Assembly (NCBI RefSeq): GCF_001435895.1
Contig: NZ_AZFZ01000003.1
Span: 3,926 to 67,925, forward strand
Direction of reading: 5' to 3'
Length of the DNA stretch: 64,000 nucleotides
Source of the DNA: Lentilactobacillus parafarraginis DSM 18390 = JCM 14109
GTDB lineage: Bacteria; Bacillota; Bacilli; Lactobacillales; Lactobacillaceae
A program made the position numbers and the translations under genes. Below the pieces are notes generated by a model that worked only from the letters and a program-made list of their open reading frames with translations, had not been told where the DNA came from and did not search any database. This document shows positions 50,406-59,133 of the stretch, piece after piece. Numbering within the stretch: position 1 is the stretch's first letter; each line of letters begins with the position of its first letter.

Positions 50406-50800
50406 TGGAATACTCCTTAATTGTAATTTGAATGGACCGGTTGAAAGGGTTCTTTCAACGTGGTTTTTATAATGAGTGAATCCAGGGAAATTTGCAACGA
50501 TATTGACGTTTGACTTTGGTGCCCGATTCCGGCGACCAAAAGAGACTGTCGGCCAAGAAGCGGCTTTCTGGCCCATGATTCAGCTAGGTAGTAGTCGGAT
50601 AAAAAAGAAGCCGGAACAAAATTTTTGGTTTTGTCCCGGCCGCTCAACGTTTCTTCCTGGCAGCCGGCATTCAAAAAGCCCACCAGTGCCAGTATGTTTA
50701 TGTAACAGTCACGGCCTTAGCAACACAGTGACCGGGATTGCTTTTTTTATGAATAAGTGTTGCTCCTGGCTTGTCGATTGGACAGGTATCTAAACGGCCT
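50406..50800. other. Intergenic region, no convincing gene
   Basis: Holds a weak minus-strand promoter for the quinone oxidoreductase, a minus-strand terminator (50601-50640), and an AGCAACAC/GTGTTGCT repeat at about 50728-50764 next to a T run. Open frames on both strands are shadows without ribosome sites. Confidence 0.4.
50601..50640 (-). terminator. Terminator after azlCD
   Basis: GCCGGAACAAAA and TTTTGTCCCGGC (one mismatch), with a T-rich run on the minus strand, about 160 bases after azlD. Confidence 0.65.
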
Positions 50801-51130
50801 TCACAAAAACATCGCCAGTAGAAATACCGCCAGCAGCCCCAGAATCACGGAGATTGCCATTGACCGCGTCCAGTAAGCAACCCCAATGACGATAATGGCC
50901 GCGATCATATCCGGGATTTGACTCAGGGTGACCGTGTAGCCCGGGGTAATAAAAATATCCTTGACAACCAGTGCGGTAAACAGTGAAATCGGCACGTAGC
51001 GCATCCATTCATTGAACCAGTCCGGAATTTTACGCGTACGGAAAAACATTAGGGGAATCAGTCGTGGCGCAAAAGCCACGCAGAAGCACCCTAAAACCAG
51101 CCAAACATGTTGTGTCGTTGTCCATTCCAT
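50801..51130 (-). CDS. azlD: Branched-chain amino acid exporter subunit AzlD
   Basis: 109 residues with four membrane helices, the small partner of AzlC in the LIV-E family. It contains the characteristic RLIPLMFFR near residue 24 after the first helix. Together AzlC and AzlD export branched-chain amino acids or toxic analogues. It begins 16 bases after the azlC stop, with GGAG upstream of the ATG. Confidence 0.9.
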   Translation of the reverse strand: MEWTTTQHVWLVLGCFCVAFAPRLIPLMFFRTRKIPDWFNEWMRYVPISLFTALVVKDIFITPGYTVTLSQIPDMIAAIIVIGVAYWTRSMAISVILGLLAVFLLAMFL

Positions 51131-51146
51131 AAAGCTCTACTCCTAG

Positions 51147-51932
51147 CTACTCGTCATCGACGTCTTCTTCAGGCGTTCCTGCAGGGTTCTTCATTGTTCT
51201 TAACCACCCGCTCTTAGGATGATGCTTGCGGATCGCGGCTTCAATCGCGAAGCCGATGAACGAAGCACACAGGGTGGAAATAACCAATCCCAGCGTTGAT
51301 TTGGTCAGTACCATGAAAAAGGCGGCCAGAAATCCCGAGAGAATACAGATCAGAATGATCAGCCCATTTTTCAGCTGCATGACAATCATGTACAGGAACA
51401 GGGCGGTTAATGCAAAGTGAACAATGGTTAAATCAATGTTGATGGCACTGCCGATTAAGCTGCCAATCAAATTACTAATCGTCCAGAAGATCAATGTCGT
51501 GTGCTCAACATGGAGCGCTTCTTTCGGTGTAAATTTTTTATCAGTGGAAAATTTTAAATAGTTCAGTGCATAGTTTTCGTCATTCATGGAAGCAGCGAAT
51601 AACATCGTGAATCCGAGCGATTGATGATGCAGATATTTGGAAAGGCTTGACCCTAACAGGGCGTACCGCAATTCCAAGAAAAACATCATTAACAAAACCG
51701 ACAGCATCGGTGCGTTCGTCGCCAAGAGTGACGCAATCAAAAATTGGGCCCCGCCGGAAAACACCATGACGGACACCATCAAAGTGGTCCAAACGTTAAA
51801 CCCGGAAGCATTCAATAAAATCCCGCACGCCAAACCAATTGGTATGTAACTTAGGTCAACCGGTAAAGAAGCATCCAATATCCGTTTCCAATAAGGGACG
51901 TCTTCATCCGACCTTGCTGCGTATTTACCCAA
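51147..51932 (-). CDS. azlC: Branched-chain amino acid exporter subunit AzlC
   Basis: 261 residues with about seven membrane helices. The N-terminal PVDLSYIPIGLACGILL and FFLELRYALLGSSLS (about 85-99) are typical of AzlC. It starts with TTG behind GGAGGAG. First gene of azlCD. The C-terminal tail is charged. A strong promoter is not obvious upstream. Confidence 0.9.
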   Translation of the reverse strand: MGKYAARSDEDVPYWKRILDASLPVDLSYIPIGLACGILLNASGFNVWTTLMVSVMVFSGGAQFLIASLLATNAPMLSVLLMMFFLELRYALLGSSLSKYLHHQSLGFTMLFAASMNDENYALNYLKFSTDKKFTPKEALHVEHTTLIFWTISNLIGSLIGSAINIDLTIVHFALTALFLYMIVMQLKNGLIILICILSGFLAAFFMVLTKSTLGLVISTLCASFIGFAIEAAIRKHHPKSGWLRTMKNPAGTPEEDVDDE

Positions 51933-52072
51933 AAGGACTCCTCCATCTAAATAAACGTAATCCCGAAATTAACCTGAAAATGATGATTTGTGTAAAAATA
52001 ATGTAAACACAATTCAAATTCAATTATATGAGAAATGAGTCAATTAATAAACACTTTTCGATGAATTGATCA

Positions 52073-53338
52073 TCAAAAAAGTCGTGTAAGCGCTCTCCAT
52101 ATTAATACAAAGGGATTCGCTTTTTGAATCGATTTACTTGTCACTAAATTCACGGTTTTGGAAAATGTATTCAGGTATTTCATGAAGTGATGATCGTAAA
52201 CCAGATTGGCAGTGGCGACCTGCTTGCCCTTCTTTTCCGGAGCCGTAATCTTTTTGGGCTGCTTGACGTACTTGCCCTTAATTTGCTGGCGGGTCACCCC
52301 CTTGGGGACCCATACCCAGGTAGTCTTTTGATTAACCAAACGGGTCGTCTGCTGTTTGCCATCAGGAACGCGTCCCTCACTTGCCCCGGCAATCCGACTC
52401 TGCTTGGCAATTTTGATGGGGGTCTGCTTGCTTAGAACCGTTGTCAGCAGTTTCTTTGTTTGAATAAATCTGGCTGGGTCAGTGGCACTATTATTTCTGG
52501 CCCCCAAAATAACGGTCACCACCCGGTGGCCGCGATACGTTGCCGAACCGGCAAAGCACGCGCCGGCTTCATCGGAAGTGCCGGTTTTTAGGCCGGTTAC
52601 CCGGGCGCCCTTAATTCCTAAATTGGTCCCCAACAGTTGGTTGTGCCCCGGATAGGTTTTCCCAGCAAAGGTCATCTGGGAACGGGACGTTACTTTTGTT
52701 ACCGCTGGAAACGATGATTCAAGGCGACTGGCAAGCAGCGCCACATCCTTGGCAGATAATAAATTTTCAGCGTTTGCGGCCACGTGTTTTAGCGCCAATG
52801 ACCCGGTTAATTTATTGGTCAGGCCAGCGGCGTTGTAAAATTTGGCGTCCTTAATCCCCAAATGTTTCGCGGTCGCCGTCATTTTGTTGGCGAAGCGCTG
52901 GGGACTTGCTGCCACTTTCTGCCCCAAGGCAATCGCCGCGGCGTTGGCCGAAACGACCAGTGCGGCGTTGACTAAGGCGCGTATCGAATACGAATGACCA
53001 GCCTTCAACGGCACGTTGGTCAGCCCGGAAGCGGTGCTCAATTTAGCCACGGCCGGCGAGATTTTGACCCGATCATCCCAGTGAAGCTTTCCAGATTGAA
53101 TTTGCTGATGCACGATGTACACGGTCATCAGTTTTGAAATCGAGGCGATGGCCATCGGTTGATGAACATTCTTTTCGTAAAGAATCTGGCCGGTATCAGC
53201 ATCGACCATAATTGCGGCTTTGGCGTAAATTGCGGGTTGACTGGTTGCCACCGTTGCCGCGTAAGCACTGCTCGAAAGGCTGATGGGCAACACAAAAAGC
53301 CCCACCATGAGTAGGAACAGCTTGAACTTAAATTTCAT
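52073..53338 (-). CDS. dacA: D-alanyl-D-alanine carboxypeptidase (PBP5 type)
   Basis: 421 residues, secreted. Signal peptide about 1-27 (AYA-A), then a penicillin-binding transpeptidase-like domain with S66-I-S-K69, S130-A-N132 and K251-T-G; it trims the terminal D-Ala of peptidoglycan pentapeptides. The C-terminus holds a beta domain and an amphipathic helix (about 400-421) for membrane attachment. AAAGGTG precedes the ATG at 53338. The longer frame to 53452 overlaps the sensor kinase gene. Cotranscribed with a VanRS-like system, so wall stress may control it. Confidence 0.93.
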   Translation of the reverse strand: MKFKFKLFLLMVGLFVLPISLSSSAYAATVATSQPAIYAKAAIMVDADTGQILYEKNVHQPMAIASISKLMTVYIVHQQIQSGKLHWDDRVKISPAVAKLSTASGLTNVPLKAGHSYSIRALVNAALVVSANAAAIALGQKVAASPQRFANKMTATAKHLGIKDAKFYNAAGLTNKLTGSLALKHVAANAENLLSAKDVALLASRLESSFPAVTKVTSRSQMTFAGKTYPGHNQLLGTNLGIKGARVTGLKTGTSDEAGACFAGSATYRGHRVVTVILGARNNSATDPARFIQTKKLLTTVLSKQTPIKIAKQSRIAGASEGRVPDGKQQTTRLVNQKTTWVWVPKGVTRQQIKGKYVKQPKKITAPEKKGKQVATANLVYDHHFMKYLNTFSKTVNLVTSKSIQKANPFVLIWRALTRLF

Positions 53339-53354
53339 TAATTGTGACACCTTT

Positions 53355-54530
53355 CTATCTAGCAATTTGAGGTTCCTGATCCTGCTTGGGCCGGGATAAC
53401 TTATCGCCGTACTTGAATGGGAGGTGAATGGCAAACGTGGTGAGCTTATCATCCGACGTCACGGCAATGTAGCCGCCGTGCAAGTCAATAATACTCTGAG
53501 CGATTGCCAAGCCAAGCCCTGAGCCGCCAGTGTCCTTATTTCTCGACTCCTCAACCCGATAAAAGCGCTCAAAAATCTGATTAAGCGACTTCTTTGGGAT
53601 CTTGGGACCGTCATTTGAAACGTGAATCACCGCTTCGCCAGGGCGGCCCGTCTTGCAGGCAAGATAAATGTGGTGGCCGCCCTTGCCGTATTTAATCGCG
53701 TTGGAAATCAAGTTGTTAAACACGCGCCCCAACTTTTCGGCATCGGCTTCAATGTGCATCGGCTTGTCAGTTCCCTGAGCCGAAATTTGCAGGCCGCTCT
53801 TCTTGGCTTCCAATTCAAAGCTGGCAACCAGCTGCTCCATCATTTGGCTCAAATCAATCCGATTGATGGAGAGCGACGTTCCGGTTTGCTTGACCTTGGT
53901 GTATTCAAACAGGTTGTCCACCAGTGACTTCATCTGCTTGGCCTTCAGATACGCGATTTCGGTGTATTTCAGCAGATCAGCCTCACTCTTATACTGCTTA
54001 TCCTGAATCAGGCCGAGGTAGCCCAAAATCGACGTCAGCGGCGTTCGCAAATCGTGACTGACATTGGTAATCAATTCATCTTTGGAATTCTCGATTGCCC
54101 GTTCCTCATCCATTGATTTAATAACACTTTCTACCAGGGCGTTGATACTTTCAACCACCGACTGGGTGTTCCCCTTGAACTTGAAGCCGATTCGATGATC
54201 CAAGTGACCATTAGCAATGTAGTGAAGTTCACTGATGATGTGGCGCAGCTGCATCTGGTGGTATCGGCGAATCAAGCGCCAATAAACCACCGCGGCATCA
54301 AATATCAGCATCAGCGCGATGAAAATATTTTCCCAGCTCCACAGGTGGTAGTGGTCGGGGCCAATGACAATCGATTTCTTAATGATGAAGATCCCGTCCC
54401 GCAAGCCAGGGTTTGTCAGGATCGACTCGTTAATCAAAATGATGATCGATAGGTTCAGCATCAGCAGCAGCACCACCGTCACAATGCCTTCCAAAAAGAG
54501 TTCAGTTTTTTCACGACCGGTTAATTTCAA
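53355..54530 (-). CDS. VanS-like sensor histidine kinase
   Basis: 391 residues. Two membrane helices (about 14-34 and 69-85) enclose a short outer loop, followed by a HAMP-like linker, the dimerisation box NVSHDLRTPLTS with phospho-acceptor H159, an N box NLISNAIKY, and the ATP lid GGSGLGLAI. The short sensor loop suggests detection of an event in or near the membrane, such as wall damage. Starts with TTG behind AGGATGG. The gene lies between its response regulator (30 bases upstream) and dacA. Confidence 0.9.
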   Translation of the reverse strand: MKLTGREKTELFLEGIVTVVLLLMLNLSIIILINESILTNPGLRDGIFIIKKSIVIGPDHYHLWSWENIFIALMLIFDAAVVYWRLIRRYHQMQLRHIISELHYIANGHLDHRIGFKFKGNTQSVVESINALVESVIKSMDEERAIENSKDELITNVSHDLRTPLTSILGYLGLIQDKQYKSEADLLKYTEIAYLKAKQMKSLVDNLFEYTKVKQTGTSLSINRIDLSQMMEQLVASFELEAKKSGLQISAQGTDKPMHIEADAEKLGRVFNNLISNAIKYGKGGHHIYLACKTGRPGEAVIHVSNDGPKIPKKSLNQIFERFYRVEESRNKDTGGSGLGLAIAQSIIDLHGGYIAVTSDDKLTTFAIHLPFKYGDKLSRPKQDQEPQIAR

Positions 54531-54560
54531 ACTTCAACCATCCTGTTCTTTGTTCGTATC

Positions 54561-55250
54561 TTAGTGGGATTCAATCTTATACCCCACGCCCCAAACGGTC
54601 TGAATGACCTTTTCACCGTTCGTGGCTTCTTCAATTTTATCCCGCAAGTGGCTCACGTGAACCATGACCGTCTTTGCCGAGACAATGCTCTCCTGGCGCC
54701 AAACCCGTTCAAAAATTTCATCTGCTGAAAAGACCCGATTGGGGTGACTGGCCAACAGGTAGAGAATCCCAAATTCAAGGGCCGTCAACTGGATCGGCGT
54801 TCCAGTAATTGTTTTAACTTCGTGGGAATCCTTATTGATGGTGAGCGGCCCGATATCCAACACATCTGGCGTATCATCGGTCACATGCTCCTCAGTCCGG
54901 CGCAGCAGTGACTTGACCCGGGCCATGACTTCCAAGGGATTGAATGGCTTGGTGACGTAATCGTCGGCGCCGCTGATGAGCCCCTGAATTTTATCCATAT
55001 CCTCGGTCTTTGCCGACAAAATAATGATTGGAATCTGGGAATCCTTACGAACTTCCTTGATCACTTCAATGCCGCTCATCCCGGGCATCATGATATCCAG
55101 AATCATCAGCCCAATGTCGGTTTCGGTCCGCAGTTTGGTCAGGGCCTCGTCGCCACTATAGGCCGACACTGGTTCGTAACCTTCATTTCGAATATAGATT
55201 TCAAGTAACTGAGCAATTTCCTTATCGTCATCAACAACTAAAATTTTCAT
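54561..55250 (-). CDS. VanR-like OmpR-family response regulator
   Basis: 229 residues. Receiver domain with D52 in LMILDIMMPG and the Lys in TKPF; C-terminal winged helix (about 133-229) ending TVWGVGYKIESH, a near match to the end of VanR. It controls its own operon with the kinase and dacA, by inference. GAGGTTG precedes the ATG. Confidence 0.93.
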   Translation of the reverse strand: MKILVVDDDKEIAQLLEIYIRNEGYEPVSAYSGDEALTKLRTETDIGLMILDIMMPGMSGIEVIKEVRKDSQIPIIILSAKTEDMDKIQGLISGADDYVTKPFNPLEVMARVKSLLRRTEEHVTDDTPDVLDIGPLTINKDSHEVKTITGTPIQLTALEFGILYLLASHPNRVFSADEIFERVWRQESIVSAKTVMVHVSHLRDKIEEATNGEKVIQTVWGVGYKIESH

Positions 55251-55316
55251 AAATTCATCAACCTCATCATTATTAAGAGTTTGTAAATAATTATAAAATT
55301 CGGTGGTTCACCATTG

Positions 55317-55344
55317 ATTCTACACTATTTCGTTAAAACGACAA
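55317..55344 (-). promoter_or_regulatory. Promoter of the VanRS-like/dacA operon
   Basis: Minus strand TTGTCG (55339-55344), 16 bases, TAGAAT (55317-55322). Confidence 0.6.
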
Positions 55345-55490
55345 CTGACCCGAAATAGAACTTAAGCGAAACTTTGGAAACCACCGTTGTCAGCCCTGCT
55401 CCGCGGTGTTTCCGGCAATCACTTATGGACATTGTCGTCTTAAATCGATACTATTATCTATTAAATACAATATTAGACGGAGTTGATAAC

Positions 55491-55994
55491 GTGACACCCA
55501 CCTTTACATACGCCGATCATGCGGATTTACCGCGGATCGTTGCCATCTATAACCAAACCATCGCCAGCCGACTGGTAACCGCCGATCTCGAACCGGTGAC
55601 CGTCTCCTCAAGAGAAGCGTGGTTTGCCGCCTTTGATCCTCACAAACGGCCGATTTGGAAAATGATGCTCAACAGCCAAATTGCCGGCTGGGTTAGTTTG
55701 GAAAACTTTTATGGGCGCCCAGCCTACCAGCGGACCGCCGAATTAAGCATCTACATTAGTCAGGAGTTTCGTCATCATGGCTTGGGCCAGCAAGCATTGG
55801 CCTTCGTTGCAACTCAGCTTCGACAGCTGGGAATCGAAAACATCGTCTGCTTTATTTTTCACCATAACAACCCCAGCCTGGGATTATTTAAGAAAAACCA
55901 CTTTGAGGTTTGGGGTCACTTACCAAACGTCGCCGTTCTCGATGGTCAGCACCGGGATTTGGATATTCTGGGGCGGCACTATTTCGATTTGTAA
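55491..55994 (+). CDS. GNAT-family N-acetyltransferase, phosphinothricin-type
   Basis: 167 residues. FTYADHADLPRIVAIYNQT at the start and the acetyl-CoA site RHHGLGQQAL (about 97-106) followed by HNNPSLGLFKKNHFE are typical of the phosphinothricin/methionine-sulfone acetyltransferase group. The substrate could be an amino acid analogue. I chose GTG at 55491 because GGAG lies 8 bases upstream; the longer frame to 55374 lacks a ribosome site. Monocistronic. Confidence 0.85.
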   Translation: MTPTFTYADHADLPRIVAIYNQTIASRLVTADLEPVTVSSREAWFAAFDPHKRPIWKMMLNSQIAGWVSLENFYGRPAYQRTAELSIYISQEFRHHGLGQQALAFVATQLRQLGIENIVCFIFHHNNPSLGLFKKNHFEVWGHLPNVAVLDGQHRDLDILGRHYFDL

Positions 55995-56003
55995 AACCAA
56001 TTC

Positions 56004-56077
56004 AAAAAAGCGTGGGATTCAAGACAAGTGTCAGCTCGATAAGCTCATCCTTGTTTTGAATCCCACACTTTTATTTT
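56004..56077. terminator. Long bidirectional terminator
   Basis: AAAGCGTGGGATTCAA and TTGAATCCCACACTTT with inner ACAAG/CTTGT, flanked by A and T runs. Confidence 0.9.
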
Positions 56078-56085
56078 AAAACTCG

Positions 56086-56496
56086 TTAGATCAAGATCCC
56101 TTCACAATGATCAACCTCGTGCTGAATGATTTGCGCGATCCAGTCGGAAAACGGCTGTTCATGGGATTCAAAATTCTGATCCTGATAGCGGACCGTAATT
56201 TGTTTGTACCGGGTCGTTTGCCGCTCACCGCTCAATGACAAACATCCTTCGCGGGTTGAATACGGTTCCCGTTTCGAAACAATTTCCGGGTTAATCAGGG
56301 CCACCGGCAGCATGCCCATCGAAACGACGATGATCCGTTTGTTAACCCCGATCATGTTAGCGGCCATGCCAACGCACACCTGCGAGTTGGCCTTCAGTGT
56401 ATCCAGTAAATCGATCACCGTTTGTCGATCCTGCGGGGTGGCAGGCACCGCTTTTTGGCTTAGTGTCGCGGGATCATGGTTAATTGATTTAATCAT
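56086..56496 (-). CDS. Peptide deformylase-like protein
   Basis: 136 residues. The zinc/iron motifs EGCLS and HEVDH (HExDH) are intact. The first motif, normally GxGLAAxQxG, reads GMAANMIG, so the Gln that binds the formyl group is replaced by Met. Short deformylases with this change are common in lactobacilli beside a full-length Def and may be secondary or alternative enzymes. AGGAG precedes the ATG. Monocistronic. Confidence 0.85.
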   Translation of the reverse strand: MIKSINHDPATLSQKAVPATPQDRQTVIDLLDTLKANSQVCVGMAANMIGVNKRIIVVSMGMLPVALINPEIVSKREPYSTREGCLSLSGERQTTRYKQITVRYQDQNFESHEQPFSDWIAQIIQHEVDHCEGILI

Positions 56497-56539
56497 TCCA
56501 AACTCCTAATGACAATTTCTTGGTTTTAACAACGCCTAA

Positions 56540-57976
56540 TTATCGCACAGATTCCTTTTCTTCGGCAACCAGCTCCTCTTGAAGCTGAGCTAACCGCGGC
56601 GTCATATAAACCGGGTATTCGTCCGGATTGACCAGCCGCTGGGTGGCTGCCGGAATTTCTTGGAGCATTTGCTTACTGTACTTTTGAATGTCGAAAACTC
56701 CGGGCAGGTCGGCCTGAACGGTGGTCCCGTCCATGACGGCTTCCTGTAAGGGTTTGGCATCATACTGATCAATGGACTGGTGGCGTTCGGTGGCAATCGG
56801 GTTAGCCTTGACAACGTCCATTGGGTGATCCAGCACCTCATCGCTGAGGGCAATGATGTCGGCAAACGCTTCGTGGGTGTTGGCGCGGTACAACCGATAA
56901 ACCTGCTTCAGGCCAGGTAAAGTCAGCTTTTCGCGACTTGCACTAACCTTGATCTTGGGAATCACATCCCCATGTTGAATGATCGCAGCCAGCTTATAAA
57001 CCCCACTGAGAACGGGTGACGTTGAGCTGGTAATCAATTTTTCACCAACCCCAAAGTTATCCAACGGGGCGCCCTCATTTAACAGCGACTGAATGACGTG
57101 TTCATCCAACGCATTCGAAGCGGTAATCTTCGCGTCTTGGAAACCGGCGGCGTCTAATAGCTTGCGGGCCCCTTTTGCCAGCTGAGAAATGTCACCAGAA
57201 TCAATTCGAATCCCCACCGGCTTATGACCGGCTTCTTTTAACTCAGTGAACACCTTAATAGCATTCGGAACCCCTGACTTCAACACGTCGTAAGTATCGA
57301 CCAGCAGGGACGCGTTGTCGGGGTATACTTCAGCCCATTTCCGAAAGGCCGTCAGCTCATCAGGAAAGGCTTCGATCCAAGCGTGGGCCATGGTGCCGGC
57401 AGCTGGAATACCGAATTTTTGAGCAGCTAACACGTTGGACGTGCTGGCGCAACCGCCAATGACGGCGGCCCGGGCACCAAACGTCGCGCTGCTGGGGCCC
57501 TGAGCCCGCCGAGCCCCAAATTCCATAATTGGCTTGTCACCGGCCGCAAACGTAATCCGGCGAGCCTTCGTGGCAATAAGTGACTGGTGATTCATGATGT
57601 TCAGTAACAACGTTTCAAATAACTGGGTCTGCAGCAGCGGCCCCTGAATGGTCAAAAGCGGCTCCCTGGCAAAAACCGGGGTCCCTTCCGGAATCGCCGT
57701 GACCTTACAGTCAAACTGAAAGTGAGCCAAGTAATCCAAAAAGTTTTCTTTAAATAACTTCAAGCTTCGCAAATAAGCCACGTCGGCTTTTGTGAAGTGA
57801 AAATCCTTTAATGATTCAACCACCTGCTGGAGACCCGCGCAAATCACAAAGCTGCCATTATCCGGAACTTTCCGGAAGAAAATATCAAACACACCCTGTT
57901 CGTCAGTAATCGTTTGGCGGTAGCCATTGGCCATTGAAAATTCATACAAATCGGTTAACATCGATAAATTATCCAT
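56540..57976 (-). CDS. pncB: Nicotinate phosphoribosyltransferase
   Basis: 478 residues. First step of nicotinate salvage to NAD, joining nicotinate to PRPP. Key segments: LTDLYEFSMANGY at the start, EFGARRAQGP near residue 150, the His-containing GTMAHAWIEAF and VDTYDVL. GAGAGGG precedes the ATG. Directly downstream of nrtR, separated by 111 bases with two identical-arm palindromes (58004-58059). Confidence 0.96.
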   Translation of the reverse strand: MDNLSMLTDLYEFSMANGYRQTITDEQGVFDIFFRKVPDNGSFVICAGLQQVVESLKDFHFTKADVAYLRSLKLFKENFLDYLAHFQFDCKVTAIPEGTPVFAREPLLTIQGPLLQTQLFETLLLNIMNHQSLIATKARRITFAAGDKPIMEFGARRAQGPSSATFGARAAVIGGCASTSNVLAAQKFGIPAAGTMAHAWIEAFPDELTAFRKWAEVYPDNASLLVDTYDVLKSGVPNAIKVFTELKEAGHKPVGIRIDSGDISQLAKGARKLLDAAGFQDAKITASNALDEHVIQSLLNEGAPLDNFGVGEKLITSSTSPVLSGVYKLAAIIQHGDVIPKIKVSASREKLTLPGLKQVYRLYRANTHEAFADIIALSDEVLDHPMDVVKANPIATERHQSIDQYDAKPLQEAVMDGTTVQADLPGVFDIQKYSKQMLQEIPAATQRLVNPDEYPVYMTPRLAQLQEELVAEEKESVR

Positions 57977-58003
57977 GATAAATGCCCTCTCAATTTCATT
58001 TAA

Positions 58004-58059
58004 ATAAAAGTACTAATCACTTTTATCCAATTATAAATAAAAGTCGCCTCAACTTTTAT
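58004..58059. promoter_or_regulatory. Two NrtR operator candidates before pncB
   Basis: ATAAAAGT-N7-ACTTTTAT occurs twice: at 58004-58026 and 58037-58059, with identical 8-bp arms, different spacers and centres 33 bp apart (about three helical turns). A minus-strand TATAAT at 58030-58035 lies between them. Confidence 0.7.
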
Positions 58060-58087
58060 TCTACGTTAACGCGCCTTGACGAAAATT

Positions 58088-58858
58088 TCAACCCAAAGGA
58101 TCCACTAACCGGTACAATCTGGCAGGGCGACCCGGACGTTTTGCCGAACTGGTCCCAACATCCTTAAAAAGTTTACTGTGGCTCTTCTTGAAATTCGAGT
58201 TATCAATGCCTTGAACCGGCGTTTTCAGAAATGGCGAATACACCAGCCGGGCATCCTTCAGAGTAAATTCAGGTCCCAAAACCAGTAAAATGTTTGGCTG
58301 ATAATCAAGTTTATTTTTAATTCGGTCACAGGCAACCTTCAAAATCCACTCGTGATCATAGGCAAGATGGGCCTTGCTGGCACCGACTGCCGCGAGTTTT
58401 TCGTAGTACGCCGATTCGGTTTTGCTAAGGGCGGTTGAAAATGTCAGGTCGCCATCTGAAAACCAGTAGCTCTCCTGATCATAGCCCATGCTAAACCAGC
58501 GGGCATCCGAGGCCCCGTATCCAGGCGTCAGGGTTGGTTTATCGGGTAAAAAAGTCATGTAGGCAAGTGACAGCGTTCGATCCTTCGGCGTCCGTAAGCG
58601 GTTCGTAAACGTCGCCAGCTGCTCAGTATGGCTATCTGACAAGGCCATTCCGATCTTTTCCTTTACGAGTCGTAAAGCGGCCTCATCAGCACTTTCATCG
58701 GCGCGCATAAACGTTTCCGGAAGTGCCCAGTATCCGTTATACGGATCGGTATTGCGCTTCACCAGTAAGATGTTCACTTTGCTGGTAACCTGATCAAAGC
58801 TCCAGATAATGTTCGTAATATTGATATACGGTTGCTCTAAGATTGCATTTGCGTCCAC
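58088..58858 (-). CDS. nrtR: NrtR, Nudix-related NAD-pathway regulator
   Basis: 256 residues. The N-terminal Nudix-like domain (about 15-135) binds ADP-ribose; its Nudix box around MRADESADEAALRLVKEKIG (split near 52-71) departs from GX5EX7REUXEEXGU and probably lacks hydrolysis. The C-terminal winged helix has FTLKDARLVYSPFLKTPVQG and NFKKSHSKLF. NrtR represses NAD-synthesis genes and releases on ADP-ribose. GGAGG lies 7 bases before the GTG at 58858; a TTG at 58876 overlaps it. Located upstream of pncB on the same strand. Confidence 0.87.
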   Translation of the reverse strand: MDANAILEQPYINITNIIWSFDQVTSKVNILLVKRNTDPYNGYWALPETFMRADESADEAALRLVKEKIGMALSDSHTEQLATFTNRLRTPKDRTLSLAYMTFLPDKPTLTPGYGASDARWFSMGYDQESYWFSDGDLTFSTALSKTESAYYEKLAAVGASKAHLAYDHEWILKVACDRIKNKLDYQPNILLVLGPEFTLKDARLVYSPFLKTPVQGIDNSNFKKSHSKLFKDVGTSSAKRPGRPARLYRLVDPLG

Positions 58859-59133
58859 CCAAACGCCTCCTTCCAAAATGGTTGATTAACGGCGTTAAAA
58901 CGTTAACCTTTATATCCTTAATCATAAGCTATTTTCAACCAGCAGAAAACACTAAACTGTCACTTTACTAAAATTCTTCATTTTCTGTGCATTTCGTTGC
59001 TATTTAAGCCAGCCCATCATAAAATGAAAGTGAAATTAAGAAACCCCTTACAAACGGGATCGCTTAATTCGCCTCATCCACTTACCAACACTATAATTGG
59101 CACTGCTCCCAGCTTATTCAGGAAGTGGTTCCA

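Noticed and set aside
50641..50790. Small RNA or T-box near 50.7 kb
   Set aside because: Only short weak repeats next to a T run and no downstream gene on the plus strand.
51933..52040. CodY box before azlC
   Set aside because: CATTTTCAGGTTAAT fits the consensus at too few positions to support.
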